Shown here: positions 54,001-64,000 of the stretch, in pieces
Layout: the number at the start of each line of letters is the position of its first letter
Numbering within the stretch: position 1 is the first letter of the stretch
Assembly (NCBI RefSeq): GCF_020379485.1
Contig: NW_026016894.1
Location: 1 to 64,000 of the forward strand
Length of the DNA: 64,000 nucleotides
Direction of reading: 5' to 3'
From: Brassica napus
Lineage: Eukaryota > Streptophyta > Magnoliopsida > Brassicales > Brassicaceae
The notes under the pieces: model-generated
Seen by the model: the letters and a program-made list of their open reading frames with translations, nothing else
The model's database searches: none
Told to the model about the DNA's origin: nothing
Made by a program: the position numbers and the translations under genes

Positions 54001-55529
54001 GAAGGACAAGGAGTGGAGGGAATCAGTAAGAGCTGAATCCAATGCAATGATCAAGAATGACACTTGGTATGAGAGTGAGTTACCTAAAGGAAAGAGAGCA
54101 GTGTCTAGTAGATGGATCTTTACAATCAAGTACCAAGCAAATGGACAGATTGATAGAAAGAAGACTCGTTTGGTTGCAAGAGGATTCACTCAAACATATG
54201 GAGAGGATTATATAGACACATTTGCGCCAGTTGCTAAGCTACATACCATCAGGATTGTCCTATCACTTGCGGTGAATCTTGAGTGGGGCTTGTGGCAAAT
54301 GGATGTAAAGAATGCATTCCTACAAGGAGAACTAGAAGATGAAGTGTATATGTTACCTCCTCCTGGTCTAGAGCACTTGGTGAAGAAAGGGAATGTTCTC
54401 AGACTAAAGAAAGCTATCTATGGCCTAAAACAATCACCACGGGCATGGTACAACAAGTTGAGCACAACTCTGAATGGAAGAGGCTTTAAGAAGTCAGAGC
54501 TTGATCATACTCTCTTTACACTCAACACACCTTCAGGTATTGTCGTTCTACTTGTGTATGTAGATGACATCATTATAACAGGTAGTGATAAAGAAGAGAT
54601 ACAAGCCACTAAAGACTTTCTTAAATCTGTTTTTGAGATTAAAGACTTGGGAGAGATGAAATACTTCCTTGGGATTGAGATATGTAGATCCAAGGAAGGT
54701 TTGTTTCTATCCCAAAGAAAGTATACACTTGATCTGTTGAAAGATGCAGGTAAGCTTGATGGAAAGACGGCCAAGACTCCCTTGGAAGATGGATACAAGG
54801 TTCCACGTGAGGGGGAGATTGAAGACAGTCCACCATTCAAGGATGCAAAGCTTTATAGAAAGCTAGTGGGTAAGCTCATATACCTAACCATCACACGTCC
54901 TGATATTTGTTTTGCTGTGAACCAGGTGAGTCAGCATATGCAAGTTCCAAAAGAACATCATTGGGGAATGGTGAACCGGATCTTGATGTATCTTAATGGC
55001 TCAGCGGATCAAGGAGTGTGGATGGGGTGTAATGGGAGTACAGAAGTTGTAGGCTACTGTGATGCAGATTGGGCAGGAGATAGAGCAGATAGAAGGTCCA
55101 CAACCGGCTACTGCACATTCATTGGAGGGAACTTAGTAACTTGGAAGAGTAAGAAGCAGAAGGTGGTCTCATGCTCAAGTGCTGAAGCTGAATGAATACC
55201 GAGCCATGCTGAAGCTGACTAATGAGCTTGTATGGATCAAAGGGATACTGAAGCACTTGGAGATTATTCAATCCACTCCAATGACCATGCATTGTGACAA
55301 CCAGGCTGCTATACACATTGCCACCAACTCAGTCTTCCATGAGAGAACCAAGCACATTGAAGTAGATTGTCACAAGGTGAGGCAAATGATTCTTCTTGGA
55401 GTCATCTTACCATGTTACACGAGAAGTGAAGATCAGCTAGCAGATGTGTTCACAAAGGCAGCAAGACAGAAGACAATAGAGTCCATTCATAGCCGGCTAG
55501 GACTCATTGATCTCACGAGAAGGAGCTAA
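51062..55529 (+). pseudogene. Element H gag-pol with one 4-bp duplication in RNase H
   Basis: Open for 1377 codons from ATG 51062. Gag: YLLWSRLVKTAVGSKGLWGHI, EAYSYCETAKDLWDTLKKVYG, LGRFRALWSELEMLRP, knuckle CDHCKRQGHKKNQC from residue 242. Protease DSGASHH at 396. Integrase WHARLGHPHVRALN, CEACILGKHC, HSDVWTAPC, RSDNGGEY, NGVAERKNRHLME. RT LVYVDD. RNase H DADWAGD. At SSAEAE the sequence reads GCTGAATGAATACCGAG where relatives have GCTGAGTACCGAG: a tandem GAAT duplication that creates a stop at 55193-55195. The last 100 residues (YRAMLKLTNELVWIKG, DNQAAIHIA) continue in another frame to 55529. Otherwise as complete as E. Confidence 0.93.
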
Positions 55530-55561
55530 GCCCCTTGGCTATGAGGTCTTTACTCTTTTTC

Positions 55562-55669
55562 CCTTACCAAAGTTTTGTCCCAATGGGTTTTCTTTGGTGA
55601 GGTTTTTAATGAGGAAGATCTCATGGCTATCCAAGCTTAGACTTTCACAAAGCTAAGCTTGAGGGGGAG
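55562..55669 (+). promoter_or_regulatory. 3' hairpins and polypurine tract of element H
   Basis: 41-nt hairpin 55562-55602 (arms CCTTACCAAAG/CTTTGGTGAGG, pairing kept with one G.U moved to a different position); inverted repeat 55632-55661 (CAAGCTTAG/CTAAGCTTG) whose loop contains ACAAA, the microhomology used at 50324. Confidence 0.72.
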
Positions 55670-56289
55670 TGTTGAGATGAGATCACTTTGAGATGAGATC
55701 ATGAGATGAAGTGTTGAGTAATGTATGTGAGGAGAGGGTATGAAGTGGTGAAGCATTAGGAAGAAAGGGATTGAGGAGGCTTAGTCCGTACAATCCGTAC
55801 AGGCCGTACATGAGGAGTGGCCGTACAAGTCTTGGGTAATACTCTTCACTATTCAGGATGGTTACTTGTGAAAAGGGTGATGGTAACTATGGAGAGTTAC
55901 CAGCACTTGATCAGACCGTTGAGAGAAGGATAAGGCCGCGGCTTGACAGGCTGTATGCAGCTGGAAAGGAAAGCAACCTTATCCATTCATCCCACACATG
56001 TGGAGTCTCCCATTGGCTTAGTTTGAAACCGGCGCCTAGCTCTTCCTTGACTTCACATGCTTTGCTTACTTTACCTTTAGGAGGGCCCTTGTATCTTCTC
56101 CTATATATTTGTAAACTCTTCATTAATGATAATCAGACAGTTCTTGACACTAAAACAATCTCTTAGACTCAAAGGCTCTCAATCATGATCATACACTAAA
56201 CTCTTAGCTAAACTCGTCCTAAATAACCTCTAGACTCTTTCTAATCTCTTTCTTTCCTTATATCAAACTCAGATTCTCTAAAACTTATA
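55670..56289 (+). repeat. 3' LTR of element H
   Basis: 620 bp. Closer to the solo LTR than to its own 5' LTR by eye. GTAC cluster 55784-55828. Confidence 0.92.
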
Positions 56290-59200
56290 AGAAGAAGTTA
56301 TCCCACTTTCAAATCAGGTGATTCCCGTTTCCCAGTTTGGGAATAGCACAGCTTCTTCGTCGTTCCAATCAAACCAGGATGAATCTCTTTGTATGAAGCT
56401 CAATTTGGATACATAAAGTGGTGGAGAATCACCAGGAAGTTGAATAAATCTCATAGGAGTTGGCATGAAGAAGTTATCCCACTTTCAAATCAGGTGATTC
56501 CAGTTTCCCAGTTTGGGAATAGCACAACTTCTTCGTCGTTCCAATCAAACCAGGATGAATCACTTTGTAAGAAGCTTGATTTGGATACATAATTTGTCGA
56601 GAATCACCAGGAAGTTGAATAAACCTCATAGGAGTTGGCAAGAAGAAGTTATCCCACTTTCAAATCAGGTGATTCCAGTTTCCCAGTTTGGGAATAGCAC
56701 AGCTTCTTCGTCGTTCCAATCAAACCAGGATGAATCACTTTGTAAGAAGCTTGATTTGGATACATAATTTTGTCGAGAATCACCAGGAAGTTGAATAAAT
56801 CTCATTGGAGTTGGCCAGAAGAAGTTATCCCACTTTCAAATCAGGTAATTCCAGTTTTCCAGTTTGGGAATAGCATAGCTTCTTCGTCGTTCTAATCAAA
56901 CCCGGATGAATCACTTTGTAAGAAGCTTGACTTGGATACATAAAGTGGTGGAGAATCATTAGGAAGTAGAATAAATCTCATAGGAGTTGGCATGAAGAAG
57001 TTATCCCACTTTCAAATCAGGTGATTCCAGTTTCCCAGTTTGGGAATAACACAGCTTCTTAGTCGTTCCATTCAAACCTGGTTGAATCTCTTTGTAAGAA
57101 GCTTGATTTGGATACATAAAGTGGTGGAGAATCACCAGGAAGTTGAATAAATCTGAAAGGAGCTGGCATGAAGAAGTTATCCCACTTTCAAATCAGGTGA
57201 GTCCAGTTTCCCAGTTTGGGAATAGCACAGCTTCGTCGCCGTTACAAACAAACCAGGATGAATCACTTTGTGAAAAGCTTGATTTGGATACATAAAGTGG
57301 TGGAGAATCACCAGGAAGTTGAATAAATCTCATAGGAGCTGGCATGAAGAAGTTATCTCACTTTCAAATCAGGTGAGTCCAGTTTCCCAGTTTGGGAATA
57401 GCATAGCTTCGTCGTCGTTCCAAACAAACCAGGATGAATCATTTTGTGAAAAGCATGATTTGGATACATAAAGTGGTGGAGAATCACCAGGAAGTTGAAT
57501 AAATCTCATAGGAGTTGGCATGAAGAAATTATCCCACTTTCAAATCAGGTGAGTCCAGTTTCCCCGTTTGGGAATAGCACAGCTTCTTCGTCGTTCCAAA
57601 CAAACCAGGATGAATCACTTTGTGAAAAAGCTTGATTTGGATACATAAAATGGTGGAGAATCACCAGGAAGTTGAATAAATCTCATAGGAGTTGGGATGA
57701 AGAAGTTATCCCACTTTCAAATCAGGTGATTCCAGTTTCCCAGTTTGGGAATAGCACAGCTTCTTCGTCGTTCCAATCAAACCAGGATGAATCACTTTGT
57801 GAGAAGCTTGATTTGGATACATAAAGTGGTGTAGAATCACCAGGAAGTTGAATAAATCTCATAGGAGCTGGCATGAAGAAGTTATCCCACTTTCAAATCA
57901 GGTGAGTCCAGTTTCCCAGTTTGGGAATAGCACAGCTTCGTCGTCGTTACAAACAAACCAGGATGAATCACTTTGTGAAAAGCTTGATTTGGATACATAA
58001 AGTGGTGGAGAATCACCAGGAAGTTGAATAAATCTCATAGGAGTTGGGATGAAGAAATTATCCCACTTTCAAATCAGGTGAGTCCAGTTTCCCAGTTTGG
58101 GAATAGCACAGCTTCGTCGTCGTTACAAACAAACCAGGATGAATCACTTTGTCAAAAGCTTGATTTGGATACATAAAGTGGTGGAGAATCACCAGGAAGT
58201 TGAATAAATCTCATAGGAGTTGGGATGAAGAAATTATCCCACTTTCAAATCAGGTGAGTCCAGTTTCCCCGTTTGGGAATAGCACAGCTTCTTCGTCGTT
58301 CCAAACAAACCAGGATGAATCACTTTGTGAGAAGCTTTATTTGGATACATAAAGTGGTGGAGAATCACCAGGAAGTTGAATAAATCTCATAGGAGTTGGC
58401 ATGAAGAAGTTATCCCACTTTCAAATCAGGTGATTCTAGTTTCCAGTTTGGAAATAGCACAGCTTCTTCGTCGTTCCAATCAAACCAGGATGAATCACTT
58501 TGTGAAAAAGCTTGATTTGGATACATAAAATTGTGGAGAATCACCAGGAAGTTGAATAAATCTCATAGGAGTTGGGATGAAGAAGTTATCCCACTTTCAA
58601 ATCAGGTGATTCCAGTTTCCCAGTTTGGGAATAGCACAGCTTCTTCGTCGTTCCAATCAAACCAGGATGAATCACTTTGTAAGAAGCTTGATTTGGATAC
58701 ATAATGTTGTGGAGAATCACCAGGAAGTTGAATAAATCTCATAGGAGTTGGCAAGAAGAAGTTATCCCACTTTCAAATCAGGTAATTCCAGTTTTCCAGT
58801 TTGGGAATAGCACAGCTTCTTCGTCGTTCTAATCAAACCAGGATGAATCACTTTGTAAGAAGCTTGACTTGGATACATAAAGTGGTGGAGAATCACCAGG
58901 AAGTTGAATAAATCTCATAGGAGTTGGCATGAAGAAGTTATCCCACTTTCAAATCAGGTGATTCCAGTTTCCCAGTTTGGGAATAGCACAGCTTCTTAGT
59001 CGTTCCATTCAAACCTGGATGAATCTCTTTGTAAGAAGCTTGATTTGGATACATAAAGTGGTGGATAATCACCAGGAAGTTGAATAAATCTCATAGGATT
59101 TGGCATGAAGAAGTTATCCCACTTTCAAATCAGGTGATTCCAGTTTCCCAGTTTGGGAATAGCACAGCTTCTTCGTCGTTCCAATCAAACCAGGATGAAT

Positions 59201-59849
59201 CACTTTGTAAGAAGCTTGATTTGGATACATAATTTTGTCGAGAATCACCAGGAAGTTGAATAAATCTCATAGGAGTTGGCAAGAAGAAGTTATCCCACTT
59301 TCAAATCAGGTGATTCCAGTTTCCCAGTTTGGGAATAGCACAGCTTCTTCGTCGTTCCAATCAAACCAGGATGAATCACTTTGTAAGAAGCTTGATTTGG
59401 ATACATAATTTTGTCGAGAATCACCAGGAAGTTGAATAAATCTCATAGGAGTTGGCCAGAAGAAGTTATCCCACTTTCAAATCAGGTAATTCCAGTTTTC
59501 CAGTTTGGGAATAGCATAGCTTCTTCGTCGTTCTAATCAAACCCGGATGAATCACTTTGTAAGAAGCTTGACTTGGATACATAAAGTGGTGGAGAATCAT
59601 TAGGAAGTAGAATAAATCTCATAGGAGTTGGCATGAAGAAGTTATCCCACTTTCAAATCAGGTGATTCCAGTTTCCCAGTTTGGGAATAGCACAGCTTCT
59701 TAGTCGTTCCATTCAAACCTGGATGAATCTCTTTGTAAGAAGCTTGATTTGGATACATAAAGTGGTGGAGAATCACCAGGAAGTTGAATAAATCTGAAAG
59801 GAGCTGGCATGAAGAAGTTATCCCACTTTCAAATCAGGTGAGTCCAGTT
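56290..59849 (+). repeat. CentBr-like satellite, array 3 (diverged, with internal duplications)
   Basis: About 20 monomers. Variant blocks recur: CTTCGTCG[CT]CG monomers at 57231/57407 and again at 57936/58112 (705 bp, four monomers). A marked run (ATAATTTTGTCGAG, TTCTAATCAAACCCGG, CATTAGGAAGTAGAAT, CTGAAAGGAGCTGG) at about 56590-57210 recurs 2641 bp (15 monomers) downstream. Ends at CAGTT where element I begins. Confidence 0.92.
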
Positions 59850-60404
59850 TGTTGAACAAAATAAGAGAAGAGAAGAGGTATCAGGGTGAAGGCATGGAGT
59901 ATTAGAGAAGGATAGAAGAGTTGAGTTTAATATGGTTGAGGTGTCCGTACAAGGCAAGGCCGTACAAGGCAAGGCCGTACAGTTAGGGTAATGGAGATGG
60001 TCCAAAGTTACCTAAGGGGAGTTAACTTGGGAGTTTAGCTTTGTTACAGCCTTATCCACAATCAGTCCGTTGAATCAGATGGATAAGGCGCGGCTACAGC
60101 TAAGGACAGCCTGGAAAGTAAAAGCAAAAGGTGTCCAAGCATGTGGCTCATCCCATTGGTTACTTTTCCCATAGTCTCTCATCTTATCCTTGACTTCACA
60201 TGCTTGTATTTCGAAATGCCCTAGCTCTCTCTCATATATATATTGTAACCTGATTGATTAATAAGATACACAAGAGTTTATGAGTTTCTCTCTTAAGTTC
60301 ATCATGATCATCTCATACAATTACACCTAAACACCTTAATGTCTCATAATCACCCTTAAACTCTCTCTAATCTCTCAATACCTTTCTTATTCTCTAAACT
60401 TTCA
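59850..60404 (+). repeat. 5' LTR of element I
   Basis: 555 bp, TGTTGAACAAAAT ... ACTTTCA, TG...CA. GTAC cluster (59944-59981: TCCGTACAAGG, GGCCGTACAAGG, GGCCGTACAG), TTGACTTCACATGCTT (60190-60205), TTTCGAAA near 60209, TATATATATT near 60235. Confidence 0.9.
59944..59981 (+). promoter_or_regulatory. GTAC-box cluster in LTR of I
   Basis: Three CCGTACA units with a repeated AAGGCAAGG spacer, about 15 bp apart. Confidence 0.5.
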
Positions 60405-60422
60405 TGGTATCAGAGCCAGGTT
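60405..60422 (+). promoter_or_regulatory. Primer-binding site (tRNA-iMet), element I
   Basis: TGGTATCAGAGCCAGGTT directly after the LTR. Confidence 0.92.
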
Positions 60423-60507
60423 GTCTTTGGTATTGAGATCTTGTGTTCTTCAGCTTCAGATAAAGATTATTCTCGTTGGGTTCTAAGGAAAGATCAAACA
60501 ACTCAAG

Positions 60508-61347
60508 ATGGGAGGGAACAAGGTTATCACGGTTCCGATTTCACTAAAGGGTGGGGGAAACTACCTGTTGTGGTCAAGGCTTGTGAAGACAGCCATTGGG
60601 AGGCTAGGGTTATGGAGTCACATCACGGATGAAGCTCCAGCACCAGTGGCCAGTACGGAAGAAGGTGGAAGAGAGCTCGCGGTGACTGATGGAAAGAAAT
60701 GGATTCAGGATGACTTGATGGTGCTATCTGTGCTGCAAGGGTCACTTGAAGAACATCTCTTGGAAGCCTACAGCTACTGCGAGACTCCAAAGCACCTATG
60801 GGAGACACTCCAAAAGACATTTGGGAACATTACCAATCTGAGCAGGGTGTTTGAGCTCAAGAGAGCCATCAACATGCTTGTACAAGATGGAGAGGAGTTC
60901 ACCAAACATCTAGGCAAGTATAGATCCTTGTGGTCTGAGCTTGAAACATTGAGGCCAAGCACAACTGATCAGGAGCTGCTTATGGAAAGGCGGGAGCAAG
61001 ATCAGGTGTTTGGATTGTTGTTGACGTTGGATGCTCCATTTAACGATGTGATCAAGCACGTTCTAAGGATGCCGAATCTGCCATCCATGGAGGAAGTGTG
61101 TGCACAGATTCAGAAGGAGGAAGGGTCTCTCGGTCTCTTTGGTAGCAAGGGGGACCTGTCTTTAGCCAACAAGTCTGAGGAAGCAGCACAAGCAAACCGA
61201 GCAGCATACAAGAATGATGAGAGGAAGTATGGTGATGACAGACGGTTTGGAGGCAACTGCGATCACTGCAAGAAGCCAGGGCACAAAAGGAGCCAATGCT
61301 GGATCCTACATCCCCATCTCAAGCCGGCCAAGTTTAACAAAGAATGA
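60508..61347 (+). CDS. Element I Gag (truncated by nonsense)
   Basis: ATG 60508, 279 codons. YLLWSRLVKTAIGRLGLWSHI, EAYSYCETPKHLWETLQKTFG, LGKYRSLWSELETLRP, ERREQDQVFGLL, an insertion DERKYGDDRRFGG before the knuckle CDHCKKPGHKRSQC, then CWILHPHLKPAKFNKE. The next codon is TGA where D has CGG-type arginine (KFNKEREGR), consistent with a CpG C-to-T change. Closest to D in sequence. The Gag core is complete, so a Gag-only product is conceivable. Confidence 0.9.
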   Translation: MGGNKVITVPISLKGGGNYLLWSRLVKTAIGRLGLWSHITDEAPAPVASTEEGGRELAVTDGKKWIQDDLMVLSVLQGSLEEHLLEAYSYCETPKHLWETLQKTFGNITNLSRVFELKRAINMLVQDGEEFTKHLGKYRSLWSELETLRPSTTDQELLMERREQDQVFGLLLTLDAPFNDVIKHVLRMPNLPSMEEVCAQIQKEEGSLGLFGSKGDLSLANKSEEAAQANRAAYKNDERKYGDDRRFGGNCDHCKKPGHKRSQCWILHPHLKPAKFNKE

Positions 61348-61875
61348 GAAGCTAGAGCTAACCTGTCTGCTGAAGCAAATGAAGCCGGTTCATCAGGAGC
61401 AGGCACAAATGCACAAGTGGGAGAAAGCACAGGAAGAGCTATGGCAACTCATTACGCGGCCACAAGGAGCTTGGATCATGAAGTGATCAGAAATCAGACA
61501 TTGATGCCCTCATCAAAGCTCTTAAGGAGTCTGGTACATTCGGAAACACTCTTGGATACTCATATACTGCTCATACAATGCCTAGGAATGAGAATAGATT
61601 ACTTGATATCATTAGTGAGTTGAAACTGAGAAACAAATCACCTAGAACTCATCTTGCTAGAGGAATAAAACCATTGATATTGATTCTGGTGCATCTCACC
61701 ATATGATTAGTGATGATAGTCTTATTAAAAACATAGAACCAGCTCAAGGACATGTAATGATTGCAAATGGAGATAGAATCCCCATTAGAGGAATAGGAGA
61801 TTTAAAACTGTTTGATAAGAATTCTAAAGCCTTTTACATGCCTGAGTTTACTTCTAATCTATTATCTGTCAAGAG
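61348..61875 (+). pseudogene. Element I protease region, frameshifted
   Basis: After the Gag stop the sequence still encodes the linker, then KPL and DSGASHHMISDDSLIKNIEP in another frame: AACCATTGATATTGATTCTGG is one base short of the relatives' KPLIIDSG. The protease frame then runs to NLLSVK, where the J LTR begins at 61876. Confidence 0.85.
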
Positions 61876-62455
61876 TATAAGTTTTGAGTAAAGTAAAAGA
61901 TAATCTGAGTTTAGATAAGAATAGAGAAGAGATTAAGAGACTAATGGAGAATCATTGTGAAAAGTATAGAGAGATTGATTTGTTTAGAACTGTCTAATCT
62001 TTATTAATGAGCTTAGGATACATTATATAGTAAGAGAGAGTCTCTAGGGTTTCGAAATACAAGAGGAGAAAGCATGTGAAGTCAATGGATAGGATAAGAA
62101 TGCATTTGAACTATCCAATAGGAGTGACCGCGTGTGTGAAGCATCTTTGCTTTATGCCTTCTTCTTTCCAGCCCAAGACAGGCTGTCACACGCTCCTTCT
62201 TCCTTTGGTAACGGTCTGATCCTTCAGATAAGTGATCAGAGCTTCTTCTTATCTAGTTAAGTTACTTAAGTAACTCTTGGCTTAACCGTGGCTGAGGTAA
62301 GTGTGTATGGCCATGTACGGCCATGTACGGCCATGTACGGCCTTGTACGGATGCCTCAGCCTCACTTCTCCATTCCTCCTAAGCTCCTTCTTCTCCATTC
62401 ATACTTAACCTCTCAAGCCTTCTCTTTACCTCAAATGTCTCAACTCATCTCAACA
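61876..62455 (-). repeat. 3' LTR of element J
   Basis: 580 bp. On the minus strand TGTTGAGATGAG ... AACTTATA, probably TG...TA (its partner is not in the window). GTAC cluster at 62306-62350 with four GGCCATGTACGG/GGCCTTGTACGG units. TTGACTTCACATGCTT at 62070-62085 (minus). Confidence 0.85.
62306..62350 (-). promoter_or_regulatory. GTAC-box cluster in LTR of J
   Basis: On the minus strand: CCGTACAAGG once and CCGTACATGG three times, spaced 11 bp, i.e. about one helical turn. Confidence 0.5.
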
Positions 62456-62563
62456 CTCCCCCTCAAGCTTAGCTTTATGAACAACTAAGCTTGGACAGCC
62501 ATGAGATCTTCCTCATTAAAAACCTCACCAAGGAAAACCCATTGGGACAAAACCTTGATGAGG
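62456..62563 (-). promoter_or_regulatory. Polypurine tract and 3' hairpins of element J
   Basis: 41-nt hairpin 62523-62563 (G-C version); inverted repeat 62464-62493 (CAAGCTTAG/CTAAGCTTG); purine tract against the LTR. Confidence 0.7.
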
Positions 62564-62596
62564 GAAAAAGAGTAAAGACCTCACAACCAAAGGGGA

Positions 62597-64000
62597 TCAG
62601 CTCCTTCTCTTCCCAAGATCAATGAGGCCCAACCTGATGTGAATGGACTCCATTGTCTTCTGTCTTGCAGCCTTGGTGAACACATCAGCCAACTGATCTT
62701 CACTCCTTGTATAGCATGGCAAGATGACTCCTAGGATGATCATCTGCCTCACTTTGTGGCAATCAACTTCAATGTGCTTGGTTCTCTCATGGAACACCGA
62801 GTTGGAGGCAATGTGGATAGCTGCTTGGTTATCACAATGCATTGTCATTGGCGTGGTTTGATCAATCTCCAAATGCTTCAAGATGCCTTTGATCCACACC
62901 AGCTCGTTGGTAAGCTTCAGCATAGCTCTATACTCAGCTTCTGCGCTTGAGCAAGAGACCACCTTCTGCTTCTTACTCTTCCATGTAACCAAGTTGCCTC
63001 CAATGAATGTGCAATAGCCTGTGGTTGATCTCCTGTCTGCTCTATCACCAGCCCAATCCGCATCACAGTATCCAACCACTTCAGTGCTCCCATTGCAACC
63101 CATCCATATTCCTTGATCAGGTGAGCCGTTGAGATACATCAGAATTCTCTCCACCATACGCCAGTGATGATCCTTAGGCACTTGCATATGTTGACTCACC
63201 TGATTCACAGCAAAACAAATGTCAGGTCTAGTTATGGTAAGGTAAATCAGTTTACCAACTAGTTTTCTATAGAGTTTAGGATCCTGATAAGGTTTGCTGT
63301 CTTCAATCTCCCCCTCTCGTGGGACTTTGTAGCCATCCTCCATAGGCATCCTTGCTGTCTTGCCTCCATAAGCACCTGCACCTTTCAAAAGATCAAGTGT
63401 ATACTTCCTTTGGGACATGAATAAGCCTTCCTTGGATCTACATATCTCAATTCCAAGAAAGTATTTCATTTCTCCCAAGTCTTTAATCTCAAACATGGAT
63501 TTAAGAAACTCCTTGGTTGCTATGATACCTTCCTTATCACTTCCTGTGATAATGATGTCATCAACATACACAAGGAGTGCAATCATACCTGAGGGAGTAG
63601 TGAGTGTGAAGAGAGTGTGGTCTAGTTCAGACTTCTTGAAGCCTCGGCCATTCAGAGTAGTGCTCAGCTTGTTGTACCAAGCTCTTGGTGATTGCTTCAG
63701 CCCATAGATAGCTTTCTTCAGTCTCAATACATTTCCTCTCTTCACTAAGTGTTCTAGGCCTGGAGGTGGATGCATATATACTTCATCCTCAATTCACCTT
63801 GTAGGAATGCATTCTTCACATCCATTTGCCATAACCCCCATCCAAGGTTCACAGCCAAGCTTAATACAATCCGTATTGTATGTAGTTTAGCTACTGGTGC
63901 AAAGGTTTCTATGTAATCTTCTCCATAAGTTTGAGTGAAACCTCTGGCTACTAGCCTTGACTTCTTCCTCTCAACCTTTCCATCAGCCTTATACTTGATT
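62597..64000 (-). pseudogene. Element J pol, 3' part: RT and RNase H
   Basis: Minus strand. Open from 63775 to the stop at 62597 with YVDD, DADWAGD, SSAEAEY and DNQAAIHIA. Upstream RT sequence ([25 protein letters not shown]) is present to 64000, but at about 63791 the run reads CTCAATTCACC against CTCAAGTTCACC in A: a 1-bp deletion that breaks the frame. About six residue differences from A over 390. Confidence 0.9.

Larger units (their letters stand above)
50347..56289 (+). mobile_element. Ty1/copia element H, near-intact
   Basis: Plus strand, 5.9 kb: LTRs of 621 and 620 bp, primer site, gag-pol with one 4-bp duplication, 3' hairpins and polypurine tract. Right flank is TSD AGAAG plus satellite. 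Left flank is a polypurine scrap instead of satellite. Confidence 0.93.
59850..61875 (+). mobile_element. Ty1/copia element I, 5' part (interrupted by J)
   Basis: Plus-strand element inserted in the satellite after CAGTT (59845-59849, probable TSD, partner outside the window). 5' LTR, primer site, gag and protease start are present; element J interrupts at the protease-integrase junction (NLLSVK). The rest is beyond the window. Confidence 0.9.
61876..64000 (-). mobile_element. Ty1/copia element J, 3' part (inside I; continues past window)
   Basis: Minus-strand element. Its 3' LTR abuts element I after AAGAG (61871-61875, likely TSD). Polypurine tract, 3' hairpins, RNase H and RT follow and run off the end. 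Pol is nearly identical to element A, but the LTR is clearly different from that of A. Confidence 0.9.

Overview
The window is a piece of plant centromere. Its base is a 176-bp tandem satellite carrying an AAGCTT (HindIII) site per unit, which I recognise as the CentBr-type centromeric satellite of Brassica and close relatives. Everything else is Ty1/copia LTR retrotransposon. I see no host gene, no tRNA or rRNA gene, no CRISPR array and no Ty3/gypsy element (no chromodomain, and no gypsy-type order with integrase after RNase H). The organism is therefore most likely a Brassica or other Brassiceae nuclear genome, centromere core. The 60-115 aa open frames inside the satellite are frame accidents of the repeat, not genes.

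Layout. 1-8875: homogeneous satellite array 1. 8876-41600: one nest of six copia elements, five levels deep, worked out from LTR pairs, target-site duplications (TSDs) and reading frames that resume across the insertions. Element A (minus strand) sits in the satellite. B (plus) is in A (TSD GACTT), C (plus) is in B (TSD TGAAG), and D (minus) and E (plus) are in C (E has TSD CTCTT; D shows no clean TSD). F (minus, non-autonomous) is in D (TSD CAGGT). 41601-48748: satellite array 2, more diverged, with a six-monomer higher-order period. 48749-49369: a solo LTR of family H. 49370-50328: satellite. 50329-56289: a full-length H element preceded by a scrap of a second internal region, joined to the satellite at a 5-bp microhomology. 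56290-59849: satellite array 3. 59850-61875: the 5' part of element I, interrupted by element J (minus), which runs off the window end.

All elements share one plan: an LTR beginning TGTTGA, a primer site for initiator tRNA-Met, a single gag-pol frame (Gag with CCHC zinc knuckle, protease DSGA, integrase HHCC and DD35E, reverse transcriptase YVDD, RNase H), a conserved 3' untranslated region with two candidate RNA hairpins, and an AAGCTTGAGGGGGAG-type polypurine tract. Only E has an uninterrupted 1494-codon frame. The others carry nonsense changes, 1-bp or 4-bp indels, or insertions.

Most notable: (1) B and C carry a shortened Gag without a zinc knuckle; (2) a 41-nt hairpin with a covarying pair is present at the 3' end of all nine elements whose 3' end is in the window, including the non-coding F; (3) a second hairpin abuts the polypurine tract, with different but still complementary arms in different families; (4) seven LTR families carry clusters of CCGTAC/GTAC boxes resembling SPL (SBP-domain) binding sites; (5) several LTRs end in TA rather than CA; (6) array 2 shows a higher-order repeat; (7) the H locus looks like two recombination products rejoined by microhomology. 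Many 1-bp differences in satellite and coding frames could be real or long-read consensus errors. All alignments were made by eye.
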